The notes beneath the pieces were generated by a model that had not been told where the DNA came from, ran no database searches, and saw only the letters and a program-made list of their open reading frames with translations. From the NCBI RefSeq assembly GCF_000499845.2, contig NC_023754.2, forward strand, positions 14,521,516-14,585,515: 64,000 nt of DNA, written 5' to 3'. Made by a program: the position numbers and the translations under genes. Positions within the stretch are counted from its first letter, which is position 1, and every line of letters begins with the position of its first letter. Source of the DNA: Phaseolus vulgaris (Eukaryota > Streptophyta > Magnoliopsida > Fabales > Fabaceae). This document shows, in pieces, positions 46,596 to 59,838 of this stretch.

Positions 46596-46960
46596 ATAAC
46601 CCAAAACACAAAATAATCAAATCCTTCAATAATCACTAATTTTTATAAAAAAAAATAAAGAATATAACAAAAATTCTATATTAATTCAAACTTATTTTCT
46701 TTTCAAAATAAAAAATAAATAAAAGGAATTACTAAGAATTTTTTATAAAGAAAATAGTAAGCAACTAGTTTTACAAAACAAAAAATATAATAACACTTAT
46801 ATATTATTTAAACAATAATTAGTTTTTCCTAAGAGATAGTATTATTTTTTATAAAAAACAAAATAAAAGTTAGGATGATTAAAGTTGTCAGTGCAAGAAA
46901 AGAAAGAAAAAGATGAAAAAAAAAATTATATTTTAAAATATTATTCTAAAGTCCAAAAAC
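46596..46960. other. AT-rich spacer
   Basis: No gene seen; likely holds the promoter of the next gene at its right end. Confidence 0.45.
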
Positions 46961-47358
46961 CTATTCACAAACAACTCTCTCTCAGGGTTCTCTTCTCTCT
47001 GTTCATCTTCTCCCTTCTCACTGTTCATCTTCTCATATTCTCTTTTCACTCTTTCTCTTTTGCGTTTCATCTTCTCCATTGTTCGTCTTCCCGAGTTTCT
47101 TCTTCTCTGTGTTTCTTTCTGATTTTTCATTTTTTGTTCCTTCCTCCGAATCTTCTTCTCTAACGGAAACTGAATCATCGCGAATCACACTTAGATCTGG
47201 TTCACCCGACTCATGTTACGATTCGGGCTACAAAACGATTCATCAATATGTATCGCGGAGGAAGAAATTTGTAAAGAATCGAGATTCGAATCGCACGATT
47301 CGTACTACACTGGGTAGAAATTCTAAATTTTGGTGAGTGTAGTCTGGGCGATAGTAAA
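46960..47358 (+). promoter_or_regulatory. Pyrimidine-rich 5' leader with a possible uORF
   Basis: Long TTCTCTTCT-type runs (46970-47130) are typical of plant 5' leaders. An 85-codon frame (47079-47336) stops 22 bases before the main ATG. Its only feature is a Ser/Arg-rich C-terminal half. It would be a uORF if the transcript starts left of 47079. Confidence 0.4.
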
Positions 47359-48780
47359 ATGGACTTGCCTAATCGTGATAAACAACAGACTGTTGCTGTA
47401 AAGAAGACAGCACTGAGAGATCTGCAGAATGATAATAAAAGCATGGTGCCAACCTCTGTTGGAAGCCCTTCGTTTTTAAAGGATAAGGATCCTGCTACTG
47501 ATTCGAATAGAGTTTCCGGCACCAAGAGACCCTCGTCTGAGTATCCAGTGAACCAGAATCTTCAGCAATCTCCAGGCAATAATGCTGCAAATGGACATCT
47601 TGTGTATGTCCGTAGAAAATCAGAAACAGAACTGGGTAAGGGCACTGCTTTTGAAAATCCAAGTATTAATGCTTATTGTTCACATTCGAAGCAGCTTTGT
47701 TGTGAAGAGGAGAATGCTCAACCAAAATCTCAGATAAAGGAACCAAAGGTTTCTTGTTTCCCAGCATTTGCACCTTTTCCTATGGCTTCTTCAATGAACT
47801 CGTCTGGAAAGCCTTCAGTTCCTATTTCTCTTGGCAAATCTTCAATGAAGTTAGCACCAGTTGAGTCCGATTATGTGACAGCTTCTTCTGGCCCTGCTAC
47901 CACCACTGGTAATCCCAAGGGATTAAACAATTTGCACTGGGAAGAGCGATACCAACAACTGCAGATGGTTTTGAAGAAATTGGACCAATCAGACCAAGAA
48001 GAATATATCCACAGTATGTTCAGGAACCGTAGAATAATAACTCAAATGTTTTCTTATGAAGTTCTTCATATTTTATTTAGCTCATATTATCCTTTGGCAG
48101 TGCTTCGCTCCCTGTCCTCAGTTGAACTTAGCAAACTTGCTGTTGAGTTAGAAAAGAGATCAATTCAGCTTTCATTAGAGGAAGGTAATGGAATTGTTAT
48201 TTAGCGTGTTTCTTTCTTATAATCGTAGGTTAGAGTTGATTCTTAATGTATACTGCATCTGGGGTGTTGAATTAGGCACTAAATAAACTCTTTATGACTA
48301 TTCATTATCTATCATGCTTGTGGTATAGTTCAATGGATACGAGTCTGTGAATTACTTAGTTTATGCATATCGGATCTTTGTTTTATGCTTCACAACTGTC
48401 AGCACTTTGACATGTTTTCCTTTTCTTTTTCTCATATTCATTATTTTGAATGGACCTTTAACTTTACTATATGCATATTATACGTATAGCACTAGTGTGG
48501 TGGAAGGTAGAATAGAGATATATTTGCATTTTGTTCCAGTTGTAGCCGTTAGCAACCCCAACCTGCATGCGTGCATCCTTATGTGTAAAAATACTTTCAC
48601 AACTGTGTCAGATATACCTAACAGGAAGCTGATGAGTTTTTTACCTCAACTATTTCTATGATGACAGCCAAAGAATTACAGCGTGTTGCTGCTCTAAATG
48701 TCTTGGGTAAATCAGTGAAGAACTTCAAAGCACCAGTTGATCACGACGAGTGTTCAGACAAGTTGAAGGCGTCATCATGA
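47359..48780 (+). CDS. Plant protein of unknown function, 283 residues
   Basis: Three coding exons: 47359-48013, 48101-48184 and 48668-48780, adding to 852 bp. I do not recognise a named family. The N-terminal half is hydrophilic and low-complexity, with YVRRKSETELGK near residue 80. The C-terminal part is helical and charged: HWEERYQQLQ, LKKLDQSDQEEYI, LRSLSSVELSKLAVELEKR, EAKELQRVAALNVLGKS. This pattern suggests a coiled coil. There is no signal peptide or membrane segment. The first intron is 87 bp, free of stops and a multiple of three, so retention would add 29 residues. The gene sits between S9 copies 1 and 2 and looks intact. Confidence 0.8.
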
Positions 48781-51620
48781 TTTTCCCCATTTGGGCTGCT
48801 GTAAATTTCCTTAGGCAGTGGAGACTTTCTGACTTCTTGTTTTTGTTTAGTGCTTAGAGTTTATGCTGATTCTTTTAAAATCTTCTAGTTGACAAAGAAA
48901 CTATCTAACATCTTGTTCACAAAAATTGAAAATGGTTATCTATTGCAATTTGTGCTTCTTGTACAGATTGGATACCCTTATTTCTTTCTGCTCGTCTTAC
49001 ATAGTCTGAGAAAAAGGATTTAGGCTTAGCGTTGAATGCCAGAGTATCCACTTTCAGATCTTGCTTAAGTAGATATGATATAGATCACAATGGTACACAT
49101 ATTTAGGAAAGTGGGAATGCATCAATTAGTGTAAGGGGAAAAAGAAGGGTGTAGGTTAGGTTGGCTCATTTCAATCATATTTTCCTTTTTGGCATGGAGT
49201 TTCTTCTGCATGAAAGTTTAAGACTAATATTTGAAGACACTGAGATATATCTAAGTGCCTGATTTTCTTTTACATTTGACAATAAAATTACTTGTTAACC
49301 ACATACTGATATGCGGATGGAGTATAATGAAATGTTATCAATTTTCATTATTTGTTTTCCACTTTAAGTGAAATTAAAACGTATCATTTTTTTAATTTTA
49401 TGTTTTATCTTAATAAAAAAGAGACTTAGAAGCAATTGCCCTCATCTCAGCCATAAGAATATACATTTAGTTATGCTAATTGCATAACCAAAGTTGTTCC
49501 TAGCACCATCCTGAAGAACTCCACCCCAAACAGTTTTCCCACTTCTGCATCCACAGATCTATGTGTTTGCCTTTGCTGGCAAATTCCTTCATCACACTTC
49601 ATCAACGTTTAATAAAAAATTATCTTAAAAGCATCGTTTGTGACAAATATTTCCACAAAAGCAACCATGACAGATATTTCATTTTTTATCTGTCAAATTG
49701 TATCCTTCTTTATGTATGTATTTGTTTATTGTGTGAAGATCCATCTTTCCTTAAGTGTTGAGATGCATCTTTCCTTAATCATACTCCAACGCTCACTTAG
49801 ATGAAGAGTTTATGTAAGTGAAGTATTAAATGCGTAATCAATGAAACATTGGTACCTCCAAATCTTCACATATTTTTAGTTATCTAATGAGTTTTTACAT
49901 ATATGAACCTTGATTATGGGTCCCACATGATCTTAATATCTAATTAGTGTATAATCACTTAATTACTCATCCAATTGGCCCTCATCATAAAGACAAATAT
50001 GGTGATGTACTATTAAACTCTTTTACACTTAGTTTGTTATGAGTGATGTACTATCAAACAAATAAGAAAAAAAAAAGACAGGAAGAGTGGAAGGAGATTA
50101 AGGAGAACACAAATATTGATTAAGGAGATTGCATTTCTCTTCATATGCAAAAACATGACGAAAGGAGAGAAAAGTTCAACATAATAAATTATATATGTAA
50201 TATAATCTGTGTAAACCTTCTAATATTTTTTTATAGTTGAAAAAATTCTCATAATTGATAATGGGCCATATATATAAGACATTTTTATTTTAATAATCCA
50301 TATAATAATGAGTAATTAAATAATATAATAACCAGTAAAATAATATTTCTTAATATTAATTTATTTCCTATCAAATGACCTCTATTTTTACTTAATTTTT
50401 ATTTATTTATCTTTTCTTTCACTCCCTTTGTTTGTGTTTTTTTTTGGAAGAATGAAACATTCCAAATACACATCACATTAGTTAAAGTGTAACTTCCTTT
50501 CATTCTTATTTTCTTCCCAATTAAATGTTCAACAAACCTTATCCACTTTCTCATTGACAAATTTGATTGACCTTGTTTATGATCAAAATAATTTTTAATT
50601 ATAAAAATATTTACCATATTATTTTCTAATTCTTTTATGATAATATCAAAAACAATTTATTTATAAAACAGATAAATGTTGTGTGTTTGAGCGACACATT
50701 TTCACTTAATTAACTCATCTTACATGTCCTCCATATGATAGAGATTTCATAGGACATGAAATGATATGAACTACTCCTAAGAACTCTAATGACCTACAAA
50801 ATAACTTAGAACATTAAAATCAAAAGTTTCTCTTGATGAAAAATGAAAATCCATTTTGAAGAGTTAGAAAGGAGAGTAATGAAAAGTTAAAATATTCAAA
50901 GATATGGTAACTTTTATAAATAAATAGTTAATATTTAATTTCAAACATAAATAAATTTTTAACCTTTTTTACTTTTTAAATTATTTCTAGTAAACACAAA
51001 AATAATCTTCCCAAATTAATAACGACTCTGCTTTGTTTTCAGCTATTTGGATTAGCCTTAATCCTAAATCCATGAGTTATTTATTGCATGAATTTGGCCT
51101 ATTTTGATTAGTGTTATATTAATTAATTTGGAATCAATTTAATTGGTGATGACTGGTCGTTTAATTAGAGTTTTTTTGTTTCTAATTTTATTATATTTAA
51201 TTATGTTTTTGTTCTATTTGTATTGTTAATTTTTTTTTTTTTAAATAAATCCCTCTATTCTTTTATATTTTAATTATCTGAGTATATGGTTAATAAATTG
51301 CTAATATTTAATTATTGTATGAAATTGAATTAAATTAAGTCCCTACATTTTGTTTTTAAATATTAAATGTTTTGACGTGTAATATGACTTAAACATTATA
51401 CATCATTTATATTTATATCATTAAAACATTTTACGTTGAACGGAACAAACTATTCATCTAATTACATTAACATCAAATTATAGTTTTACAACCATTCTTA
51501 TTCTACCAAATATTTTCTACAAGAAAGTTATTTTTTATTCAGTAAAAAAAAATTATTAAATAAATTAATTTTAACGACAACAAATAGTTAAGTAAAAATA
51601 CTACAATTATACTTTCTTTT
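48781..51620. other. Intergenic region between the unknown gene and S9 copy 2
   Basis: AT-rich. The start is presumably 3' UTR. I see no further gene, RNA or clear element. Confidence 0.5.
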
Positions 51621-51860
51621 GAGACATTACTTGACAAAAAAATGAAAACACTGTAACATCAAATATTCTTTTTCATTTTGTATTTCAATGGTCACAAACA
51701 TGCTTATTTAATTGAGATTCAAATTATGAATATTTTACAAGTCTAAGTACTTTGAGACTTTGGTTGACAGAAAATGAAAACAATGTAATATCAAATAATT
51801 TTTTTATTTATTTCAGTGATCACAAACATAATTATTTAATTGAGATTCAAAATAATGAAT
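51621..51860 (+). repeat. 133-bp tandem duplication upstream of S9 copy 2
   Basis: Units start GAGACATTACTTGACA (51621) and GAGACTTTGGTTGACA (51754). Shared stretches include ATGAAAACA(C/A)TGTAA and TTATTTAATTGAGATTCAAA. Confidence 0.78.
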
Positions 51861-51889
51861 TGTTTTTCTTATATCAACATATATGATGA

Positions 51890-52438
51890 AACGCATGCTC
51901 AATTATATTAATGATTAACGATTTCAAACAAAACTAATCTAATAAAAATTGTCGTCTTAAAATATAATTTTTTTTTCTTGTTTTATTAAAGACATAAAAC
52001 ATTTATTATAGTGAACTTATTTATCCTTAAAAAAAATAATGGTAGATGAATTATGATTTCTAAGAAGATTTTTTACAAAACTAAAAGAAAGAATGATGGT
52101 GGCTGAGGATGGTAGAATAATTTGTTATAAAAAACCTATAATAACAAAATAGATTTAAGAATTCACAATTTTTTTTATCAAATATACATAAAATTGAATT
52201 ATTTTTACTTAATTTAATGATTTTTTAAATACCTTAATTTTAGTTAATGTATGATATTTTAGTTCAATAATTGTAATATGTCATTTTTGTTCACTAGAAA
52301 AACATTATGAAAATTTTAAAATATAACATAATTAAAATATATGTGAAGTTAATTATTTTTTTTTATAAATAAGAATGAAAAACTCTTTTTTAATTATTAT
52401 TTATTATATATAATGGGAACTGTAAGAAATAACGTAGA
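51890..52438 (+). promoter_or_regulatory. Promoter region of S9 copy 2
   Basis: Homologous to the split upstream region of copy 1 (29215-29560 and 42290 on). A TATA-like TTATATATAA lies at about 52402-52411. The leader to the ATG is only about 27 bp long from there, so the true start may differ. Confidence 0.45.
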
Positions 52439-55400
52439 ATGGCCACGTTCGCCATTACTGTTCTCACTCTCACTCGCATTTCTTCTTCATCTTCTTCTTC
52501 CCACTTCTTCTTCTCTAACGCCCTCAATCGTTTCGCCACAAAGTTCGTATCTTTCAAAACCCCACATCAACGACGTCGTTCCTTCTGCTGCAACTGCAAA
52601 AGGGCAATGACATCTTCAGCAGCCACCATCCCTTCCATTTCTGAGAAAATGACCGCACCCTATGGTTCCTGGAAGTCCCCCATCACCACCGACGTCGTCT
52701 CCGGAGCCGCCAAGAGGCTCGGAGGCACAGCCGTCGACGCCCACGGCCGCCTCGTCTGGCTGGAATCACGTCCGGCGGATTCAGGGTATGTTTGAGTGCT
52801 GTTTGGATGATCTAAAATCACGTTTGAATAGCTGCTAAAGTGATTTTAGGTAAATGTTTAGGGTCTGTTTGATACAAACCTATACATGTTTTGAGAGCTT
52901 TATTATTGAAAAAACACTGTATTTCTATGAGAAATGTTCTCAAATCACTTGTAACTTGCATCTAAACATATCCTTGGTTTTAGCATGATATGTCCTTGGT
53001 TTTGTTAGGAGAGATTGATTTCGGATTTAAATTTTTTTTTGAGAAAAAAATAATTTTAAGTTGCTTTTGTGTTGAATACAACAATTTACATTGACTAATG
53101 TTGAGTTTTTTTTTTTAGAATAAATAATCTAAACATAAATTACTTCATTCCAAAACTAGTCTTAACTAAAATCAATTCAATAAATTTAATTTCATCAAAA
53201 ATTAGTTCTACAAGTAGTCGTCCAAACAAACAAACAAACAAACTAATAAAGACCAAGTGCCCCTTTGGCTTATTAGCTTGGACAAAGCCTAGATAAAACT
53301 TTAGGTGCTTTTGGTGATGTTTTCCCATTAAAGTTTTTATATCGAAGTTTCACTTCGACAACTTATGTTTGCATTTAATGCAAACCTTTATTACACGGTG
53401 ATTACATGTAAAGCTCTAGTTCAAATTGAAAAGTAGCACAAAATTACCCAAGCAATTTTACCTTTAGGAGTTTAGAAGTTGGAAAAGGTGAAAGTCTTAA
53501 ACTTTTTGAGTTTGCAAATTGACCCTTTTGTTTTGGCCATTTACTGTCTTTCAGACGGGGAGTTCTTGTGGTTGAGGCGGAAAATCCGGGAGGTGAGCCT
53601 GTGGACATTACACCTAAGGAGTTTGCAGTGAGAACATTGGCTCAGGAATATGGAGGTGGTGCCTTTACTGTTTCAGGGGATGTTGTCTTCTTTGCAAATT
53701 ACAAAGATCAGAGGTTGTACAAGCAGTCCATCAGTTCTCTGGGTGAGTATTGCAAGTATAAATTTTCATTATCTAATGCCATATTTTCCAAAACAATGTT
53801 ATGGCGTGTTATTTGACTGGTGGAATGGAATATAACTGAGTAGTGTGGAATGTAAAGGATCAAAGGAATAAGGTTAATATTTTATGATGGGATGGTGGAA
53901 AGTGTTCATATTATCTATTGAGAAGTGACTGGAATGATAAGTATCTTAGTTAATAATTAGTTGTTCACATTTCATATTGGCTTAATTGGAGAAAAGGCAA
54001 ATAGAAGGATCGGATGGAATGGGATTGAATAGATTCTTACTGGTTTTGTTCCATTTCTTCCTATTTTAAAGGATCCAAACATCAACAACTAATGTAACCA
54101 TTTCAAACTCCTGCAATCTACCACTTTCAGTAAACATAAATGGCATTTTTTTCCCTTTGGATTAATAAGTAGCTTACACTTGTAAGTAATATGTTTGTTA
54201 TATATTGTCATTAAACTTTTATTTATTTATTTGTGGTCTATTTAACTAAACATATACAGATTCATTAGAGCTATCTGGAAATATTGATTTAGTGTCAAAG
54301 GAGTATTTCAAGCAATCTTCTTATTAGTGCTAGAATTTTATGCTTTGTTCCCTAACAGATGTGCCTCCCATACCTCTTACTCCGGATTATGGTAGCCCAG
54401 TAGTCAGCTATGCAGATGGAATCTATGATGGACGCTTTAACCGATTTGTCAGTGTAAGGGAAGGTAAGCAGTCCAGATAAAAATTGTCTTGTAGACTTAT
54501 GTTAGAAATGTTCCTGTTGTTTTTATTTGTTAAACCTTTTATTTATTTGGTCTGAAATGTATGACCATGTTGCTAGATCGTCAAGAAAGCACTCTAAATC
54601 CATCTACAACAATTGTATCTATAGCACTTGGCAGCAAGGATGTTCAGGGTAATATTTTCTGCTTTTCTAGTGAATATATTCTGTGAAGAGATTTATAAAT
54701 AATGAGTAAACAGGGGATAAATATTTTGGTATTGCTTGTTAAAAGTTTTCATATATTGGATAGTTTCCCTTTCTGACTGTTTAATCATGCAATCAATATT
54801 ACGTCTAACTAGATTGTGTGACATTCAGAACCGCAGGTACTAGTTGGTGGGAGTGACTTCTATGCTTTCCCACGTCTTGATCCGAAAAGTGAAAGAATAG
54901 CTTGGATTCAGTGGAATCATCCATACATGCCATGGGATAAATCGGAACTTTGGGTTGGCTATATTTCTGAAAAAGGGTGAGTAGAACTCCAATTCAAAAC
55001 TTGAAAAAGTTAAGTTTGCTTATCATGTTGGTTGCATAATTGAAGTGACAATGAAATATTATTTTAGTTCATGCATTACGTGAGCTTTTAGTTTCTTTGT
55101 ATTGATTACAAGTCTATCTATGATACAGTTTCTTTTAATATGAACAGCTTATATTTTTGCAGATATTTAGTTCTTTTCTAAATCACACAATGTTTATTTA
55201 TTATTTGTTGATTAAATTGACAGTCTTCATAATTTTCGTGCAATGTTTTCTGACAGGATGATGCATAGATTTTATTTCTTCCGCAAGATTTTTCCTGTTT
55301 CCATCCATTTCCGTCTCCTATTCTGTGTTCTCGATCTAGTTTCCTAGTTCCATATGATAGTTGGAGTGGCTGTTTTCTTATTATATACCATGTTTCAACT

Positions 55401-58400
55401 TGAAGCTTAATCATCCTATGGTTCCATGCAGAGAGATCTGCAAGCGGGTGTGTGTTGCAGGGAATGATCCAGCACTTGTGGAGTCTCCAACCGAGCCCAA
55501 GTGGTCTTCTGATGGTACATAAACTAAGCAATGCTAGTAACTCTCCCCCCATTCCTCACCTCCTCCTTCCTAAAAAAATAAGGAACTTCTGAGGTTTTTA
55601 GAACCAAAAGATGACTTTGTAATAGTAGTTCTCAAGATTTTAATTTTGTTTTCTCTTAATATCATCAAGTCATGGTAATAATGGGATAGTATCCTTTATC
55701 TGGTTAATTTATGATATATTGGGGCATTTACTTGCATTTTATTTTTTGTTTTGTTTTCTTTTTTTGTTTTTACTTGTTTCAATCTGTTTTTGAAGATTTG
55801 TACAGGAAATGGAAAAATAAAAAGGTTATTTTTACTGTTTCTTTTTCGAATAACTTATTTATGGGTTCTGTTGTCATTGAATGTTATTAATCCAAAGCTT
55901 ACCCATTGATTTGAATGGGAACATTTGTTATGATCTAAGTGTGCATTGTGGTTTACTTTATTTTTAATTTAACAGGGGAGCTTTTTTTCATCACGGATAG
56001 GGGAAATGGTTTTTGGAATCTCCATAAATGGGTAATTCTTTCCCTTTTTATTCCTGCAAAAGAATGAGTATATATAGTGGGTTTCATTAACTTTTGGTTC
56101 TCTAATTTCTGCATTGATAAATATTTTACTATGGATAATTTTACATGAAAGGTCATGTTTGGATATATATTTTTTGGAGGTTTGGTAGATATAAACTGTT
56201 ATTATGTTACTAGTAAGGTTCATTGAACAAGTTTATGTTTTTTAGTGTAGGTTCCTAAGTAGGTGAATTTCCCACTACCTATTTGACTTTGCTGTTTTTG
56301 ACATGCGGAGTCTCTTTGAGATTTATCATTTTGATGTGTTTTTGGATGATGTCAAAGAAAATCCTACATCTGATGGTAATAAGATTTTACAGAAAGCTAG
56401 TATATGAATTTCATGACTCGTGTTCTGAAAATAGTCAGGTTTTGAATATCTTTCTGCCACAACATTTACATAAAACCATGTTCTAAAAAACAGTAGAGGT
56501 GTTCTAGTTGGCTTTTTTTGGGCATTATCCAATCTTTGAGGTTAAATATCTATATTATTCTTTTGTCACAATATAACATAAATGCTTGATTTTAATATTT
56601 CACTTTTTATATAATAATCTGTTCCTTTGTCTTGGATTCCCTTGTTGAACAACCTGCTCATGCTTGAACACATTTGTGAGCTGGACGTGCAATAGGAACT
56701 AAGTATTTAATTGATTGTTTTTCTTTTTCTTTTTCTAACTTTTATAACTGATTACAGATTGAGTCTGAGAACAAGGTCTTGCCTGTTTATTCTTTGGAGG
56801 CGGAGTTTGCAAGGCCACTGTGGATTTTTGGTATGAATTCTTATGAATTTCTTCAAAATCATACGCAGAAAAATTTAATTGCTTGCAGTTACAGGTAATT
56901 CTGTGTCCGCTACTTGTAAACTTCTTGCTCTCTCGGGTCCAATCTAGTGCATTCAATCAAGGTTTTGGTTGTGTTTGCAGACAGCAGGGGAAGTCATATC
57001 TTGGAATTATTGATGATGTGCAGGGCTCAAAACTAACTGTGCTGGATATCCCTTTCACAGATATAGATAACATTGTAATTTTTAAAATTGTTGTTTTTGT
57101 TTTTATGGTAATCAATTCTTGAAATGCATTATCAATCTTATTGTACAATCATGCCATTGCAGACTTCTGGTATTGATTGCCTTTATGTGGAGGGAGCATC
57201 TGCTGTTCATCCATCATCAGTGGCCAAGGTGCTTCCTTCTTCCCCCTATTATTCTATTTAGTTATTTCAATGCATTCCCTGATATAGCTCTTACTTTTCA
57301 GGTGACTTTAGATAATGATAAATCAAAAGCAGTTGACTTCAACATTATTTGGTCCTCCTCACCGGATAGTTTGAAGTATAGTTCTTACTTCAGTAAACCT
57401 GAGTTGATTGAATTCCCAACTGATGTTCCTGGTCAAAATGCTTATGCATACTTTTACAAACCATCTAATCCTGATTTCCAAGCTAGTGAAGAAGAAAAGC
57501 CTCCATTGTTATTGAAGAGCCATGGTAAATCTTGGTCTTGTATACGGTCTGATCACATTCTATTTCATAAATCTTTAGATGTTGAAAATCTGTTGAGTGG
57601 GGTCTTCCCTCTGCAACCATAATTCATATGTAGTTTGTTATCTCATGATCTATGTACTTGATAATTGAGAATGGATGGCCTTTAAAATGTTAGAACTGTA
57701 TGCTCATACTGCTGAATATTATATGGATAGATTGTAATGAAACTGGCAGTACTAATTTTGATTTTACATTGTTGAATACATACGGACTTTGGTTTAGTTC
57801 TGTTCATCAAAAAATGTTAATGAGAAATTGATGCCCACATAATATGCCCAAACCATTCTTTCCTCTAACTTTTCCTGTGTGTCGAAGTCTAAATCTTGTA
57901 GTGTCTAGTTTCTTAACTTTTTCTCCAACACAATCTTTTGAAAACATATTATGTAATTCTTCTCTAAATTGTGATGTCCATCACCTCTAATGGCATGTTA
58001 CACATGGGTTCTCTTAGTCTAATGATTTCATACAACACACTTTTATATGCACATTGTGTTTGAATATTTCAGGAGGACCAACCGCCGAAGCACGTGGAAT
58101 TTTAAACTTGAGCATTCAGTACTGGACTAGTCGGGGTTGGGCATTTGTTGATGTTAATTATGGTGGAAGCACTGGTTTGTTACTCACCATGTCTACAAAA
58201 TTATATTCCGATTTCTGAATTGCCTATTCTTTCTCACCCATATTTTTGTTTTATGTAGCTAGAACTGGTAATTCTTTCTTAAGTTTATTCATTGTTTTTT
58301 GGCCATCCTTGGAGCTTATGGTTATTTATTATTCCCTATTTTAATTTGTATCATTTGTAGCCTATGTTAATCATTTCACTTACTGAAAAGATGGAACTCA

Positions 58401-59468
58401 ATTTGTCTGACTAGAATGTTGTTTGGAAGGTTATGGCAGAGAGTTCCGAGAACGGCTGTTGGGACGTTGGGGAATAGTTGATGTCAATGACTGTTGTAGT
58501 TGTGCTACATACTTGGTATGTTTTTTAAGTTTTTTCGTACATTTGTAATTGAAGGATGTTATAAGATTGGTTGTGCAATATAATCTCTTATGTAGGTGAA
58601 CAGTGGAAAGGTTGATGGGGAGCGGCTATGTATTACAGGGGGCTCTGCTGGTGGCTATACCACCTTAGCTGCTCTTGCTTTTAAAGAAACTTTTAAGGCT
58701 GGTGCTTCTTTATATGGTGTGAGTAAAACTTCTGATACTTCAATTTTGGTATACATTTTCCTAAAATTATAGCTTCATGTTTCTACCATGTATTGGATTT
58801 CTGACTTGTCCTCTGTTCACATTATTTGGCTATTGGAGAATGTCACTGTTTTAAGAAAGATAAGATTAAGAATGTCATGAACAATTGTTTTTCTGCTATA
58901 ATATTCTTCTAAGTGATTACTTTAAACTCTAATAATAATAATCCCTTTAATTGGTTACAGATCAGATTTTCTCAGCCAGCTTTTTATCAAAATGAAGTAT
59001 AATGTAGTTGATGTTCTTATAACTTTAACAAAGAATAAAAGTTTAACAATTGTGTGCTTACAATGGAATTTATTTGTCAATTGGTGTCTCAAGCAGGTAG
59101 CTGACGTGAACATGTTGAGAGCGGAAACTCATAAATTTGAATCCCATTATATCGATAGACTTGGTGGTAAGTCAACAATTAACCATTTAAGTACCTACAC
59201 TTTCTTTGATTTATTTGTTTAATTTGATTTGATGTTCAATCTATCCCTTAACTGATTGTAGGAGGTGAGAAAGGGTGCTATGAAAGATCACCAATCAATC
59301 ATGTTGACAAGTTTTCTTGTCCCATTATTTTATTCCAAGGGTTGGAGGACAAGGTAAGTAAAAATCCAGTTATTATTTTCCCTTTGACATATTCATTGCT
59401 TAAAGGACTTTGGGGTGAAAATTGTCAACCTTTTCTTGAATCTTCTGTCATTGTTAGAACTTAATATG

Positions 59469-59500
<32 letters not shown>

Positions 59501-59838
59501 CTTTTGGTGTATCCAATAAATATATCGTGCACAATGCAGGTTGTACCACCTGAACAAGCTCGCAAAATTTACCAGGCTCTGAAGGAAAAAGGTGTACCAG
59601 TTGCTCTTGTTGAGTATGAAGGAGAACAACATGGTTTCCGAAAGGTATACACCACCACAAGCACTTCAATTATTTACCCTTTAAACTGAAACAGTGATTA
59701 CAACAAATAACTGGTTTAATGCAGGCTGAAAACATTAAGTTCACACTTGAGCAACAAATGGTGTTCTTTGCACGATTAGTTGGACACTTCAATGTTGCTG
59801 ATGATATTACTCCCATCAAAATTCACAACTTTGATTGA
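52439..59838 (+). CDS. Prolyl-oligopeptidase-family serine peptidase (S9C, acylamino-acid-releasing-like), copy 2
   Basis: Eighteen exons: 52439-52785, 53555-53742, 54359-54463, 54577-54648, 54829-54976, 55432-55514, 55976-56031, 56758-56894, 56981-57074, 57163-57228, 57302-57524, 58073-58174, 58430-58515, 58596-58718, 59097-59166, 59262-59353, 59540-59644, 59725-59838. All borders are GT-AG and the frame is kept; 2,211 bp, 736 residues. Residues 1 to about 60 are Ser-rich and basic, like a plastid transit peptide. A beta-propeller-like region follows ([20 protein letters not shown]). The alpha/beta-hydrolase end has GGSAGG (Ser586), LEDK (Asp663) and EQHGF (His695), the expected triad. It closely resembles Arabidopsis At5g36210 from memory. 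Family members cleave short or acylated peptides; the substrate here is unknown. Confidence 0.95.
59473..59500. repeat. TA microsatellite in intron 16 of S9 copy 2
   Basis: About fourteen AT units between exons 16 and 17. Confidence 0.85.

Noticed and set aside
47001..47178. Minus-strand frame opposite the pyrimidine-rich leader
   Set aside because: Its Lys/Glu-rich product simply mirrors the CT-rich leader of the plus-strand gene.
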